Assembly: GCA_003385605.1 (NCBI GenBank)
Contig: QQUU01000134.1
Span: 1-64,000, forward strand
Source: Bacteroidota bacterium
GTDB taxonomy: Bacteria > Bacteroidota > Bacteroidia > Flavobacteriales > Schleiferiaceae
Length of the DNA stretch: 64,000 nucleotides
Reading direction: 5' to 3'
The position numbers and the translations under genes were made by a program. Position 1 is the first letter of the stretch. Each line of letters begins with the position of its first letter. The notes under the pieces were generated by a model, which did no database searches, had not been told where the DNA came from, and saw only the letters and a program-made list of their open reading frames with translations. Shown in pieces: positions 43,551 to 51,820 of the stretch.

Positions 43551-44314
43551 ACTTCGGAGTGCTCGATGCACTAGATATTATCATTGCAGCCTTTTTGCTG
43601 TACCAGATTTACCGACTGCTGAAAGGCACTGCTGCCATCCGCATCCTCTTGGGAATGGTCGCCATTTACCTCTTATACCGCCTGGTCCAATTGCTCGAAA
43701 TGCGTCTGCTCAGTGAGTTCCTCGGCTCTTTCATGGGTGCGGGACTCATCATTTTGATTATTGTCTTCCAGCAAGAAATCCGAAAATTCTTACTCGTGGT
43801 AGGTTCAGCCACCTTTACTCGTCGCCAAGGCTTACGAAACTTATTGAAACTGAGCACCGAAGACGAAGGTGCCAAAGCCGATGTAGATGCTATGGTGAGC
43901 GCCATGGTGGAATTGGCCGCTACAAAAACTGGAGCGCTTCTCGTGATCAAACGCACTGACCCACTAGGCTCATTTGCATCCTCAGGTTCTCCGATGAATG
44001 CAGACCTCAGTAAAATACTCTTGGAAAGCATCTTCTTCAAAAACGCACCCTTGCACGATGGAGCAACCATCGTTGAAGGCGGTACCATCATTGCGGCCGG
44101 GACCGTACTCCCCCTTTCGGAGCGCAGCGAGCTACCCGCCCGCTTCGGCCTCAGACACCGCGCAGCAGCGGGTATTTCAGAAAGAACCGATGCATTGGCG
44201 GTAACAGTTAGTGAAGAAACTGGCAACATCCACATTTTCTACGACGGAGATTTCGAGAAGGTCCAAAAGGAAGACCTCACGGTACGCTTAGCCAAGCTCC
44301 TTCAAAACAAATAG
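43538..44314 (+). CDS. cdaA: Diadenylate cyclase
   Basis: CdaA makes cyclic di-AMP from two ATP. This messenger controls potassium, osmotic balance and cell wall state. The 258-aa protein has three N-terminal membrane helices up to about residue 78 and the DisA_N cyclase domain. The catalytic motifs DGA (174-176, in PLHDGATIVEGG) and RHR (206-208, in FGLRHRAAAGISE) are intact. The start lies inside folP (13-base overlap), so the two are coupled. The last 27 bases overlap the end of the ComEC gene on the other strand. Confidence 0.95.
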   Translation: MGALNFGVLDALDIIIAAFLLYQIYRLLKGTAAIRILLGMVAIYLLYRLVQLLEMRLLSEFLGSFMGAGLIILIIVFQQEIRKFLLVVGSATFTRRQGLRNLLKLSTEDEGAKADVDAMVSAMVELAATKTGALLVIKRTDPLGSFASSGSPMNADLSKILLESIFFKNAPLHDGATIVEGGTIIAAGTVLPLSERSELPARFGLRHRAAAGISERTDALAVTVSEETGNIHIFYDGDFEKVQKEDLTVRLAKLLQNK

Positions 44315-45343
44315 CAAATGCTCGGCTACGCTCATGAGCCAAAGCCAAACCGTTTCATAGAGGTCCAGAATTTCCTGTGGCAGAAGGCTGGCAAAAACAA
44401 GCAGTGGAACACATGCCCAAATCATCAGGGTTATGAGCGGGACGACCAAAAGATTTCCAGCAAGGAAATAAGGACTAGAACCACCGAAGGCCCCTTGTAC
44501 TATGGGTAATGTTGCCGACCAAGCGGCCAATGAAATCTGAATCGGCACAAAAAACCAACTCCCTTTCTTACGGATACGCCGGTAACTGTAATGCAGAATG
44601 AGCTGTTCTCCCTTGCCTTTGCGTAGTGCGAGCAAAATGGCAAATACTGCCGTATAGCTTAGCTGAAACGACAAAGTTCTAGGTGCTGCGGGGTTGATAA
44701 AATAATGCCCTATCGCAACGATCATCGGAAAATGCAGGGAAGGGACGCGCCATTGTTGTAAGATGGCCAGCCTTGCCAGTGAATACATCCACACCGCTCT
44801 CAATACAGATGGGCTCGCACCCACCATGTGCGCATACACAAACAACAGCATGCATTGACAAACGTGCGCCACTACCTTGCCTTTTGGACTGCGCACCCAA
44901 CTAAATAAAGGCCGAAGCAGCATCACCCAAAAGCCAATATGAAATCCGCTGACAGCAAGCACATGAGAGATGCCCAAATCACGAAAAAGATCCAACGTAG
45001 ATACTGGCAATTCGCTCTTATCTGCAAGCAATACTGCCTTTAAAAAACCACCATATTGCGCATTACTTGCCCATTGAATGTGCCTTCCAAATGCTTCGCT
45101 TAGCTGATTTACGGAAGTACTGAACTCGACAGGCAGAGTTAGAGGATACCAATACCTCCAGTTTTCAAAACGCATGAGCAGGTACAGCAGAATGACAGCT
45201 ATCGCCACTACCTGTAAATCCTTCCAGAAAGACCGCCAAGAACGCGGGAAAAGCAAGGCACCCAATAAAACAGTGAGATCCATACCCCAACTCTGGTGCA
45301 GAGCACTGAACATACAGGTAAAGAAAAGCGCGCGAAGAACCAT
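44288..45343 (-). CDS. ComEC/Rec2-type competence channel protein, minimal form
   Basis: ComEC forms the inner membrane channel for single-stranded DNA uptake. This 351-aa protein holds the Competence domain: LADKSELPVSTLDLFRDLGI, the hallmark HVLAVSGFHIGFWVMLLRPL and VGASPSVLRAVWMYSLARL, with about eight membrane segments. The usual N-terminal DUF4131 (OB-fold) domain is missing, and there is no C-terminal metallo-beta-lactamase domain. I see no frameshift remnant upstream. It may be a short natural form, or an older truncation that kept its frame. Convergent with cdaA, overlapping it by 27 bases. Confidence 0.85.
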   Translation of the reverse strand: MVLRALFFTCMFSALHQSWGMDLTVLLGALLFPRSWRSFWKDLQVVAIAVILLYLLMRFENWRYWYPLTLPVEFSTSVNQLSEAFGRHIQWASNAQYGGFLKAVLLADKSELPVSTLDLFRDLGISHVLAVSGFHIGFWVMLLRPLFSWVRSPKGKVVAHVCQCMLLFVYAHMVGASPSVLRAVWMYSLARLAILQQWRVPSLHFPMIVAIGHYFINPAAPRTLSFQLSYTAVFAILLALRKGKGEQLILHYSYRRIRKKGSWFFVPIQISLAAWSATLPIVQGAFGGSSPYFLAGNLLVVPLITLMIWACVPLLVFASLLPQEILDLYETVWLWLMSVAEHLLFVLKELG

Positions 45344-45392
45344 GCTTATTAAGCTGGCACATACGCTACTTACACCCTAAGAATATGGAAAA

Positions 45393-46529
45393 TTAAAAGT
45401 TTTGAACCGGCTCGAAACTGAGCTTCTGGAAATAGAAATCGAGAATCTCTTTCCACTGGAATCCGCCCACTGCCATGCGCATAGCGCCTTGCTGAGCCAT
45501 ACCCACGCCGTGACCAAATCCGTAACCTTCAAGATGAACCGTATCACCCACTACACTTGCTGTAAAGTAGGTGCTGCGCAGTTTAAAATGACGACGTAAA
45601 GTCTCTAGTTTAAAGATCTGATCGCCTATGGTATAATGCGTTTGACGACCTTCTGGCAACCCAGCAAAAAAAGCGCTCCAATCAAAATCCTCCGCAATCT
45701 TGAAGTAGGCCTTCCAATCGGACAGAGCGATATCCTTCGTCCATCGGTACTTGCTCTCCTTTTTGCTAAATGGATCAAAAACGGCCCTGCAATACGGCAA
45801 TTCCTGAGACCATACATCTTGTGGAAGCACCGTCTGTCCCCCACTGTTGCTGTGGTAAAAGCCTATGATTGGTTTACTGCTGTAGGTTGCTATGGTATCC
45901 TTAGTCTGGGCCACCGCCTCCGATATAATGGCAGCATGTTTTCCATGTGGTACGCCTTTGAACGCCTGAGAACTCTGGTCGTCTTTGATGTGGTAACCTT
46001 CCTTTTTGTGCTTGCCCATATTCGTGATGAGCCAGGTTCGCGCCAGTACAGCCTGCGCTTTGTGGTATTCAGGTTCTGCCGACATCCCGCCTTCAGCCTC
46101 AACCACACCGGCGATGTAAGGCTCCACAGGGACCTTTACTATGGTCTCTAAATAGATGAGGTTGGGACGAATCGTGACTTTTCCTAGATAGGGTCTTGTT
46201 GGGGTCCAATTCTTACCGCGCCAAGCCCGCATCTCGATAGTATCGCTGGTGGTAAATACAATGGAATCACACCCCGCTCTATTCAGCCTCAAATCGCCGC
46301 GGAAGGTGTACAACGGGTGTACATCGTCCACTCCATAGTCCATGGTGAAGATGCTATCCGGCGTGTAGGCCGTTAATGTATACATACCTGATTTCACCTT
46401 TAACTGAAGCCGGCCGTACTCCACATCTGCAAACGTTAGAACCCTAGGTCCAGAGGCATATGACGCATACTTCTGACCAAAGGCCATGCTTACAACAAGC
46501 GAAAAACAAAGCGCGAAAAGTTTCCTCAT
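45393..46529 (-). CDS. SpoIID/LytB domain protein, exported
   Basis: The 378-aa protein has a signal peptide (MRKLFALCFSLVVSMAFG). The SpoIID domain has PVEPYIAGVVEAEGGMSAEP, HKAQAVLARTWLITNMGKH, the later FYHSNSGGQTVLPQDVWS and the C-terminal GYGFGHGVGMAQQGAMRMA. In sporulating bacteria SpoIID is a lytic transglycosylase acting on denuded glycan; in Bacteroidota it is a periplasmic cell-wall protein of unproved role. The catalytic glutamate is likely the one in VVEAEGG. The gene starts one base after the lpxB stop, suggesting co-transcription. Confidence 0.92.
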   Translation of the reverse strand: MRKLFALCFSLVVSMAFGQKYASYASGPRVLTFADVEYGRLQLKVKSGMYTLTAYTPDSIFTMDYGVDDVHPLYTFRGDLRLNRAGCDSIVFTTSDTIEMRAWRGKNWTPTRPYLGKVTIRPNLIYLETIVKVPVEPYIAGVVEAEGGMSAEPEYHKAQAVLARTWLITNMGKHKKEGYHIKDDQSSQAFKGVPHGKHAAIISEAVAQTKDTIATYSSKPIIGFYHSNSGGQTVLPQDVWSQELPYCRAVFDPFSKKESKYRWTKDIALSDWKAYFKIAEDFDWSAFFAGLPEGRQTHYTIGDQIFKLETLRRHFKLRSTYFTASVVGDTVHLEGYGFGHGVGMAQQGAMRMAVGGFQWKEILDFYFQKLSFEPVQNF

Positions 46530-46530
46530 T

Positions 46531-47595
46531 TTAGTCCTTTAATACGGCTAAAATACGCGGTACCGCATCTTGCGCAAGGTTTCGTGCACCCATTCTTTTG
46601 CGAAGTCGCGCCATATCGTGTAACTGCTGCTCCCCACCAGTCGTAACCAAAGACTTGAGTTGCTCGAGATGCACTTGCTCCTGTAAAAATTCTGGTACCA
46701 TGGGCTCATCCATAATAAGATTCGGTAAGGAGAAATAGTCCACCTTGACCAATTTCCTGGCGATGGCCAAGGAAATAGAATTGGCTTTATAAACCACAGA
46801 TTGTGGAATGCCTAAGAGTGCAATTTCTAACGATGCCGTACCACTACAGGTCAAGGCATATTCCGATCCTACCGCTGCCTCTAAGAGCGAACAGTCTTCA
46901 ACAACAAGGTTGCCCGGAAGTTGCCTGTAGGGCCAGCTATCTCGCACTGAGGCCGCTCGTACCACATGAAAACGATATTCTGGAAGTGCTTGAGCCAACG
47001 CAATAAACTCCGGCATTAAGCGCTTAATTTCTTGCATACGAGAACCGGGAAGCAATACAACTTTCTTGCTGCCCTCCTCGTACAACTTCTCATTGGCGTA
47101 CTTAAGAAGCAATGGATTGCCTACATAATGCACATCATGACCTCTAGCTGCGTACCAATGCTCTTCAAAAGGCAGTATGCTTAAAATGGCGTCGCTGTAT
47201 TGGGTTAGCGGTTTCAACCTACTCTCCTTCCAAGCCCAAATCTTTGGTGGTATGTAATACACCACCCGAATGCCTTGAGACTTCGCCCATTTGGCAATAC
47301 GTAAGTTAAATCCTGCGTAATCCACTAGGATGAGTACTTGCGGCTGAAATGCAGTAATATCTTCTTTTACCGCTTGTGCTTGTCGGTAGATGGTAGTTGC
47401 TTTCAAAACAACCTCGACGAAGCCCATGAGCGGCTCGCCCGGCAGATCAAAAAGCTGTTTCATTCCCGCTTCTGACATGTGGGTACCTCCCCAACCTGCT
47501 TGGTCTACTTCTGGAACAGCATCTTTCAAGGCGCTTACTAAAGCTGCCGCTTGAATATCGCCCGAGGGCTCCCCTGCTATCCAGAATACCCTCAT
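46531..47595 (-). CDS. lpxB: Lipid-A-disaccharide synthase
   Basis: LpxB is the GT19 glycosyltransferase that joins UDP-2,3-diacylglucosamine with lipid X to form the lipid A disaccharide on the inner membrane face. The 354-aa protein opens with VFWIAGEPSGDIQAAALV, then GGTHMSEAGMKQLFDL. It has the typical YYIPPKIWAWKESRLKPL and the C-terminal nucleotide-binding region CSGTASLEIALLGIPQSVVY. Its start shares one base with the stop of the small membrane protein gene. Confidence 0.96.
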   Translation of the reverse strand: MRVFWIAGEPSGDIQAAALVSALKDAVPEVDQAGWGGTHMSEAGMKQLFDLPGEPLMGFVEVVLKATTIYRQAQAVKEDITAFQPQVLILVDYAGFNLRIAKWAKSQGIRVVYYIPPKIWAWKESRLKPLTQYSDAILSILPFEEHWYAARGHDVHYVGNPLLLKYANEKLYEEGSKKVVLLPGSRMQEIKRLMPEFIALAQALPEYRFHVVRAASVRDSWPYRQLPGNLVVEDCSLLEAAVGSEYALTCSGTASLEIALLGIPQSVVYKANSISLAIARKLVKVDYFSLPNLIMDEPMVPEFLQEQVHLEQLKSLVTTGGEQQLHDMARLRKRMGARNLAQDAVPRILAVLKD

Positions 47596-47891
47596 TACCT
47601 CAGAATGAATTGAAACAGGATGATTGCTGCTACACTCGGCAAACAGCTCAAAAGTATCCCACGAGCTACGCGGTCTTTTTCAAAATTGATGGCCGTAAAA
47701 AACAGGATGGCATTGATGATGACGCCAAAGGTGATGGCACGCATAACAACCAATCGCCATGCCGGATTGCCTAGGTCACCCACGTCCGCAAGCATTGGAT
47801 AATTATCTAAAGCTATAGCAATGCTAAAAACAGGCGCACCTATGCCAACGATAAAGCCGGCGAAATAATCGATAATTCTTCTAGTCTTCAA
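47595..47891 (-). CDS. Small membrane protein of unknown function (98 aa)
   Basis: Three hydrophobic segments are visible: YFAGFIVGIGAPVFSIAIAL, ITFGVIINAILFFTAINF and LLSCLPSVAAIILFQFIL. No family motif is recognised. It sits between surE and lpxB on the same strand, overlapping both (11 bases with surE, 1 base with lpxB). That supports it being a real gene of the same operon. I recall similar small proteins at this place in other Bacteroidota, but cannot name a function. Confidence 0.75.
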   Translation of the reverse strand: MKTRRIIDYFAGFIVGIGAPVFSIAIALDNYPMLADVGDLGNPAWRLVVMRAITFGVIINAILFFTAINFEKDRVARGILLSCLPSVAAIILFQFILR

Positions 47892-48654
47892 AATTCCATT
47901 GGTTTAGGGCAGCCACCGCGTGATGAGCAGTCAAATCAACAGTAATAGGCACTACAGTAATAAAACCTTCGTCTAAAGCAGCGATGTCTGTATCATCGCC
48001 GTTATCGTAGTTGACGAACTTCCCGGTAAGCCAGAAATACGGGCGGCCGAATGGATCAACACGCTCGTCAAATTCCTCTTCCCAATTACCGATAGCCATG
48101 CGACATACTCGAATGCCTTTATAAGGAGCTTTGGCATTCTCTGGAATATTAACGTTTAGACACGTACCTGTGGCTAGACCATTGTCGATGACTTGCTGGA
48201 TAATCTTACGTATTGCAGGCTTAGAAGCCTCAAAGCTCGCTTCCCAACTGTGCTCACACAAACTAAAACCTATAGCCGGAATACGTTCTAAAGCACCTTC
48301 CACGGCCGCACTCATGGTACCGCTGTAGATGACGTTTACGGAAGCGTTAGATCCGTGGTTAATACCGCTTAGAATCAAATCCGGACGGCGTGGCATGACT
48401 TTATTAATAGCAAGCTTAACGCAATCCGCAGGTGTTCCGCTCACCTTGAATTCTTTTTGAGGCCCTTCGCTTTTCACCTCAGATACTCGCAAACTGACAT
48501 CCAAAGAAATAGCATGACCTTTACCGCTCATGGGTCCATCAGGCGCCACTACCCAGACTTCACCAAAGTCATTGGCGATTTCTGTCAAGACTTTGATGCC
48601 CGGAGCGGAAATACTGTCATCGTTTGTGATGAGAATTAGAGGCTTTTTTGTCAT
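47881..48654 (-). CDS. surE: 5'-nucleotidase SurE
   Basis: SurE is a metal-dependent nucleoside 5'-monophosphate phosphatase linked to stationary-phase survival. The 257-aa protein has the metal-binding start ILITNDDSISAPGIKVL, then VAPDGPMSGKGHAISLD, GTPADCVKLAINKVM and LILSGINHGSNASVNVIYSG, all standard. It is the first gene of the surE, small membrane protein, lpxB, SpoIID run. A TAnnTTTG box is 18 bases upstream. Confidence 0.96.
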   Translation of the reverse strand: MTKKPLILITNDDSISAPGIKVLTEIANDFGEVWVVAPDGPMSGKGHAISLDVSLRVSEVKSEGPQKEFKVSGTPADCVKLAINKVMPRRPDLILSGINHGSNASVNVIYSGTMSAAVEGALERIPAIGFSLCEHSWEASFEASKPAIRKIIQQVIDNGLATGTCLNVNIPENAKAPYKGIRVCRMAIGNWEEEFDERVDPFGRPYFWLTGKFVNYDNGDDTDIAALDEGFITVVPITVDLTAHHAVAALNQWNFED

Positions 48655-48672
48655 CTTTATATGGCTTTATGC

Positions 48673-48680
48673 CAAAGTTA
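48673..48680 (-). promoter_or_regulatory. Probable -7 promoter box of surE
   Basis: On the minus strand this reads TAACTTTG, matching TAnnTTTG, 18 bases before the ATG. The -33 box is unclear. Confidence 0.45.
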
Positions 48681-48744
48681 CATGGATTCGCGCGGCGGCA
48701 CATGTTTTGGTCTATGTTTATAACGAAAACTTTATAACAACCTT

Positions 48745-49422
48745 ATGTTCGGAATCATCGTCCTATTTGTCATTATCGGCTTCATCGTTCAGCAACGCCT
48801 AAAGTCGAAATTTAAGAAGTACTCAAAAGAGGCCTTGAGCAATGGTATGTCCGGTGCTGAAATCGCCCAGAAAATGCTCGAAGATCATTTCATTTATGAT
48901 GTCCGTATCGAAAGCGTAGCAGGAAAATTAACCGACCACTACAATCCTGCGAATAAAACGGTAAACCTTAGTCCGGAGGTCTATTCTGGACGCAGTGTTG
49001 CTGCCGCCGCTGTAGCGGCGCATGAAGTTGGCCATGCCGTACAACACGCCAAGGGTTACAAATGGTTGGAGATGCGCTCACAACTAGTACCTATGGTTCA
49101 GTTTAGCAGCCGCATTATGAATATCGTAATTTGGTCTATGATTCTTGGAGTCGGTTTCTTGGGTATTTTCGGTGTCAACACAGCCATTTGGGTATTGATT
49201 GCAGCACAGATGGCAATTACTGCGTTTACACTTGTAACATTACCCGTTGAGTACGATGCATCTAACCGCGCTCTGGCATGGCTCACTGACAAAGGAATGA
49301 TTACTGCGCAAGAGCACGACAAAGCAAACGACGCATTGAGCTGGGCCGCCAGAACATATTTAGTGGCCGCATTAGCTTCCATGGCACAGCTGGCATACTA
49401 CTTCTCGCTGCTGCGCGATTAA
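48745..49422 (+). CDS. Zinc-dependent membrane peptidase (Zn_peptidase_2 / YugP type)
   Basis: The 225-aa integral membrane protein starts with a transmembrane helix (FGIIVLFVIIGFIV). It carries the zinc motif HEVGH at residues 93-97 within AAVAAHEVGHAVQHAKGYK, followed by further helices (IVIWSMILGVGFLGIFG, AAQMAITAFTLVTLPVEYDA) and EYDASNRAL, which probably supplies the third ligand. This fits the neutral zinc metallopeptidase family of Bacillus YugP. The substrate is unknown. It stands alone and diverges from surE. Confidence 0.9.
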   Translation: MFGIIVLFVIIGFIVQQRLKSKFKKYSKEALSNGMSGAEIAQKMLEDHFIYDVRIESVAGKLTDHYNPANKTVNLSPEVYSGRSVAAAAVAAHEVGHAVQHAKGYKWLEMRSQLVPMVQFSSRIMNIVIWSMILGVGFLGIFGVNTAIWVLIAAQMAITAFTLVTLPVEYDASNRALAWLTDKGMITAQEHDKANDALSWAARTYLVAALASMAQLAYYFSLLRD

Positions 49423-49445
49423 CAAGTAGTATAATTCGATATAAA

Positions 49446-49480
49446 AAATCCCCTGCGCCGATGGCACAGGGGATTTATTT
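49446..49480. terminator. Bidirectional Rho-independent terminator
   Basis: The stem AATCCCCTG/CAGGGGATT, with a further GCC/GGC pairing inside, has an A run on the left and a T run on the right. It can end both the plus-strand peptidase gene and the minus-strand gene at 49501. Confidence 0.85.
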
Positions 49481-49500
49481 TTTGATGTAGGAACGGATGG

Positions 49501-49719
49501 TTATTTCTCCACCTTATAACCTAATGATTGTAGGAAAGCAATTTTTTCATCAACTACAGCTTGCTGACGATTTGCAATTTCCTTTTCAATACTCTTCTTC
49601 ATTCCTGTCAATTCTTGTTCAGAAAGTTTACCAAGAAATTGTGAAGCAAATAAAGATTTTAGTGTCTTGTTATTGTTCTGATTTGCACGGATGTGCGCTA
49701 CCAAAGCCTTTGGTTTCAT
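49501..49719 (-). CDS. Small basic protein of unknown function (72 aa)
   Basis: A cytoplasmic, helical, lysine-rich protein (LKSLFASQFLGKLSEQEL, MKKSIEKEIANRQQAV) without signal peptide or cysteine. I do not recognise it. Support for a real gene comes from the plausible start, the intact frame and the terminator just after its stop. It might be a single-transcript small protein; it lies 44 bases after bshB1 on the same strand and could also be its operon partner. Confidence 0.6.
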   Translation of the reverse strand: MKPKALVAHIRANQNNNKTLKSLFASQFLGKLSEQELTGMKKSIEKEIANRQQAVVDEKIAFLQSLGYKVEK

Positions 49720-49763
49720 AGTAAAAAGTTAAATTGTGTGTAGGACAAATCTAACAAAAAAAA

Positions 49764-50480
49764 CTATTGCAAATCTTCAAGATTTTTTACCCCAACATGA
49801 CGCACAGAAATTAAGGGCTCTGCATACGAAGCACCGATGACTCTACCCCAATCTTGCGCACGTGCAATGACCGATTTAAAGAAGCCTTCGCTCGCAATTA
49901 CCGTCTCAGGCTCCGTACTATTTGGGTCAAAAAATTGGCTTTTGTGTGCCTTAATTGATGCCATTTTCTTCTCAAAACCTTCGCTAATATCTACGACAAC
50001 CTGTGGTTCTAAATTGTAGAATTGGAGGTATTTATACATAGTCTTAGGACGCCATGGTTCCAACGCTGTGTCCCCATCATGAATGACAATTTTATGCAGA
50101 CCAGAAAGGAAGCAGGCCTCTTCGACCAATCTTGAAGCTCTTCCATGATCAGGGTGCCTATCCGTAGGCGCATTCATCAAAACGATATCAGGTTGGTATT
50201 TGCGCAGAACACGCACCACCTCTAGCTGACTTTCGTGCGAATAGTCAATACGACCGTCGGGCATTTCGAGGTTTAAGCGCACACTACAACCCAGAATAGC
50301 GGCTGCGTCTTTCGCTTCTTGATCTCTGAGTTCAGGGGTACCTCTAGTACCCATTTCACCCCTTGATAAATCAACAATACCCGTGGTTAAACCACGCATG
50401 GCATGCGTGGCTAAAATACCTCCGGCACCCAACTCAACATCGTCAGGATGTGCACCAAAAGCAAGGACATTTAGTTTCAT
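49764..50480 (-). CDS. bshB1: Bacillithiol biosynthesis deacetylase BshB1
   Basis: BshB1 removes the acetyl group from GlcNAc-malate during synthesis of bacillithiol, the low-molecular-weight thiol of Bacillota and many Bacteroidota. The 238-aa protein has the zinc motif FGAHPDDVELGAGG, then VDLSRGEMGTRGTPELRDQE and NAPTDRHPDHGRASRLVEEA. It is close to full family length. Its start overlaps the stop of the glutathione peroxidase gene by 4 bases, which joins a thiol gene with a thiol peroxidase. Confidence 0.93.
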   Translation of the reverse strand: MKLNVLAFGAHPDDVELGAGGILATHAMRGLTTGIVDLSRGEMGTRGTPELRDQEAKDAAAILGCSVRLNLEMPDGRIDYSHESQLEVVRVLRKYQPDIVLMNAPTDRHPDHGRASRLVEEACFLSGLHKIVIHDGDTALEPWRPKTMYKYLQFYNLEPQVVVDISEGFEKKMASIKAHKSQFFDPNSTEPETVIASEGFFKSVIARAQDWGRVIGASYAEPLISVRHVGVKNLEDLQ

Positions 50481-51073
50481 AGCAGTTTTTTACCTGCTGC
50501 GAAGTTCGTGATTTCTGCGCTCATTGGATCCATACGACTCTCATAATGAGCCACCCAGTTGCCATTTTCATCAATCAAGAACTTGTTGAAGTTCCAACTC
50601 ACTTTGGCATCGTCTACGCCGTTCAAGGATTTGTTACACAACCATTGGTATACTTCATGACCGCGGCTTCTGTTGGTTTTCACCTTGCTCATCATTTGGA
50701 ACGAAACGCCGTAATTCTTGGAACAAAAGCTCTTTATTTGAGCTTCGCTTCCCGGCTCTTGGAATCCGAAATCATTCGCTGGGAACCCAAGAATTACAAA
50801 ATTTTCACCACCGAAGCGCTCGTGCAATTGTTGCAATTCTTCGTATTGTGGGGTGTACCCACATTTCGAAGCAACATTGACAATTAGTACACGCTTTCCT
50901 TTCAAAGCGCTAAATGAAAAATCAGCACCGTCAATGGTTTTGGCGCTCAGGTCATAGAAGCTTTTAGATTCCATTGGTTCGTTTGTTGTTTCTACTGCCA
51001 AAGCAGTTGTTGTATTCGAGACAGGTTCGTTGGCACATGCAATTAATGCAATGCTAAACAAGAGGTACTTCAT
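50477..51073 (-). CDS. Glutathione peroxidase family thiol peroxidase, lipoprotein
   Basis: The enzyme reduces hydroperoxides, usually with thioredoxin in bacteria. The 198-aa protein has a short signal with a lipoprotein-like cysteine (SIALIAC, Cys13) and a linker, then the GPx domain. The peroxidatic Cys71 lies in VNVASKCGYTPQYEEL, with GFPANDFGFQEPGS (glutamine) and VSWNFNKFLID (Trp-Asn) completing the active site. It is therefore probably anchored at the periplasmic side. Coupled to bshB1 by a 4-base overlap. Confidence 0.92.
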   Translation of the reverse strand: MKYLLFSIALIACANEPVSNTTTALAVETTNEPMESKSFYDLSAKTIDGADFSFSALKGKRVLIVNVASKCGYTPQYEELQQLHERFGGENFVILGFPANDFGFQEPGSEAQIKSFCSKNYGVSFQMMSKVKTNRSRGHEVYQWLCNKSLNGVDDAKVSWNFNKFLIDENGNWVAHYESRMDPMSAEITNFAAGKKLL

Positions 51074-51111
51074 ATCTATTGAGTCTTTTCAATTTTAGGT
51101 TAGAACAAGAA

Positions 51112-51139
51112 TTGACCACTAATGTTTGTTGTAACTTTG
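51112..51139 (+). promoter_or_regulatory. Promoter of the ccm operon
   Basis: TTG at 51112-51114 and TAACTTTG at 51132-51139 are 17 bases apart. The ccmB ATG at 51158 is 18 bases downstream. An alternative in-frame start at 51122 would lie inside this promoter, which supports the later ATG. Confidence 0.65.
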
Positions 51140-51157
51140 TTTCAATCAAATTCTAGG

Positions 51158-51811
51158 ATGGCGAAGATAGGTCCACTCATTCAACGTTTTGCGCAACAAG
51201 AGCTAAGAAATTCCAATGCGATTTTTTCTCTTGGGCTTTACCTTGTGGGCATCACCTACCTCATCTATTTACTCGGAGGTCAAAATGCTTCCGACTCAAC
51301 GTGGAATACATTGTTGTGGATCGTAGTATTCTTTGGCGCGATTAATCAAGCAAGCCGAAGTTTTGAATTTGAAAGCGGCGATTACTTCTACTATTACCAA
51401 ACTATAGCCGGGCCGAAAACGACCATCATTGCCAAACTCATTTACAACAGCCTCTACATGCTTTTGCTTTCAGCGGCAGCCTGGGCTCTTTTTAGTCTGT
51501 TCTACGGAAATAGTGTCTATAATCCAGCCGTCTTTGCCTTGGGGCTAGCACTCGGCTGTGTTGGGTTTAGCGCCATTTTAACCTTGGCCAATGGGATTTC
51601 AGAACGCAGTGGTGGAAATGCCACACTGAGTAGCATTCTAGCCATTCCTTTAACACTTCCAGTCCTCAAAATTGTCAGTGCGATTAACATTCAAGCAATG
51701 GTTGGAGCGCCCCTTGAGGAAGTATATGAATTAGTTGGCTCATTATTCGCGTTAGATATCGCAATTGGGCTTCTTGCCTACCTCCTCTTTCCGTATCTTT
51801 GGCAGGATTAA
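51158..51811 (+). CDS. ccmB: Haem exporter membrane subunit CcmB
   Basis: CcmB is the permease subunit of the CcmABC system for c-type cytochrome maturation. The 217-aa protein has six membrane segments (FSLGLYLVGITYLIYLLGG, NSLYMLLLSAAAWALFSLF, LGCVGFSAILTLANG). It also has the family region LSSILAIPLTLPVLKIV. The ATG at 51158 (MAKIGPLI) is supported by the promoter boxes. It leads the operon ccmB, ccmC, ccmD-like, ccmE, ccmF. No CcmA ATPase gene is present here. Confidence 0.93.
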   Translation: MAKIGPLIQRFAQQELRNSNAIFSLGLYLVGITYLIYLLGGQNASDSTWNTLLWIVVFFGAINQASRSFEFESGDYFYYYQTIAGPKTTIIAKLIYNSLYMLLLSAAAWALFSLFYGNSVYNPAVFALGLALGCVGFSAILTLANGISERSGGNATLSSILAIPLTLPVLKIVSAINIQAMVGAPLEEVYELVGSLFALDIAIGLLAYLLFPYLWQD

Positions 51812-51820
51812 AAACACCCA

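Noticed and set aside
43666-44235. Minus-strand open frame of 189 codons opposite cdaA
   Set aside because: It is the mirror of the cyclase domain with intact DGA and RHR motifs on the other strand; low-complexity serine-rich translation.
45636-46151. Plus-strand open frame of 171 codons opposite the SpoIID gene
   Set aside because: Covered by a well-supported SpoIID domain on the minus strand.
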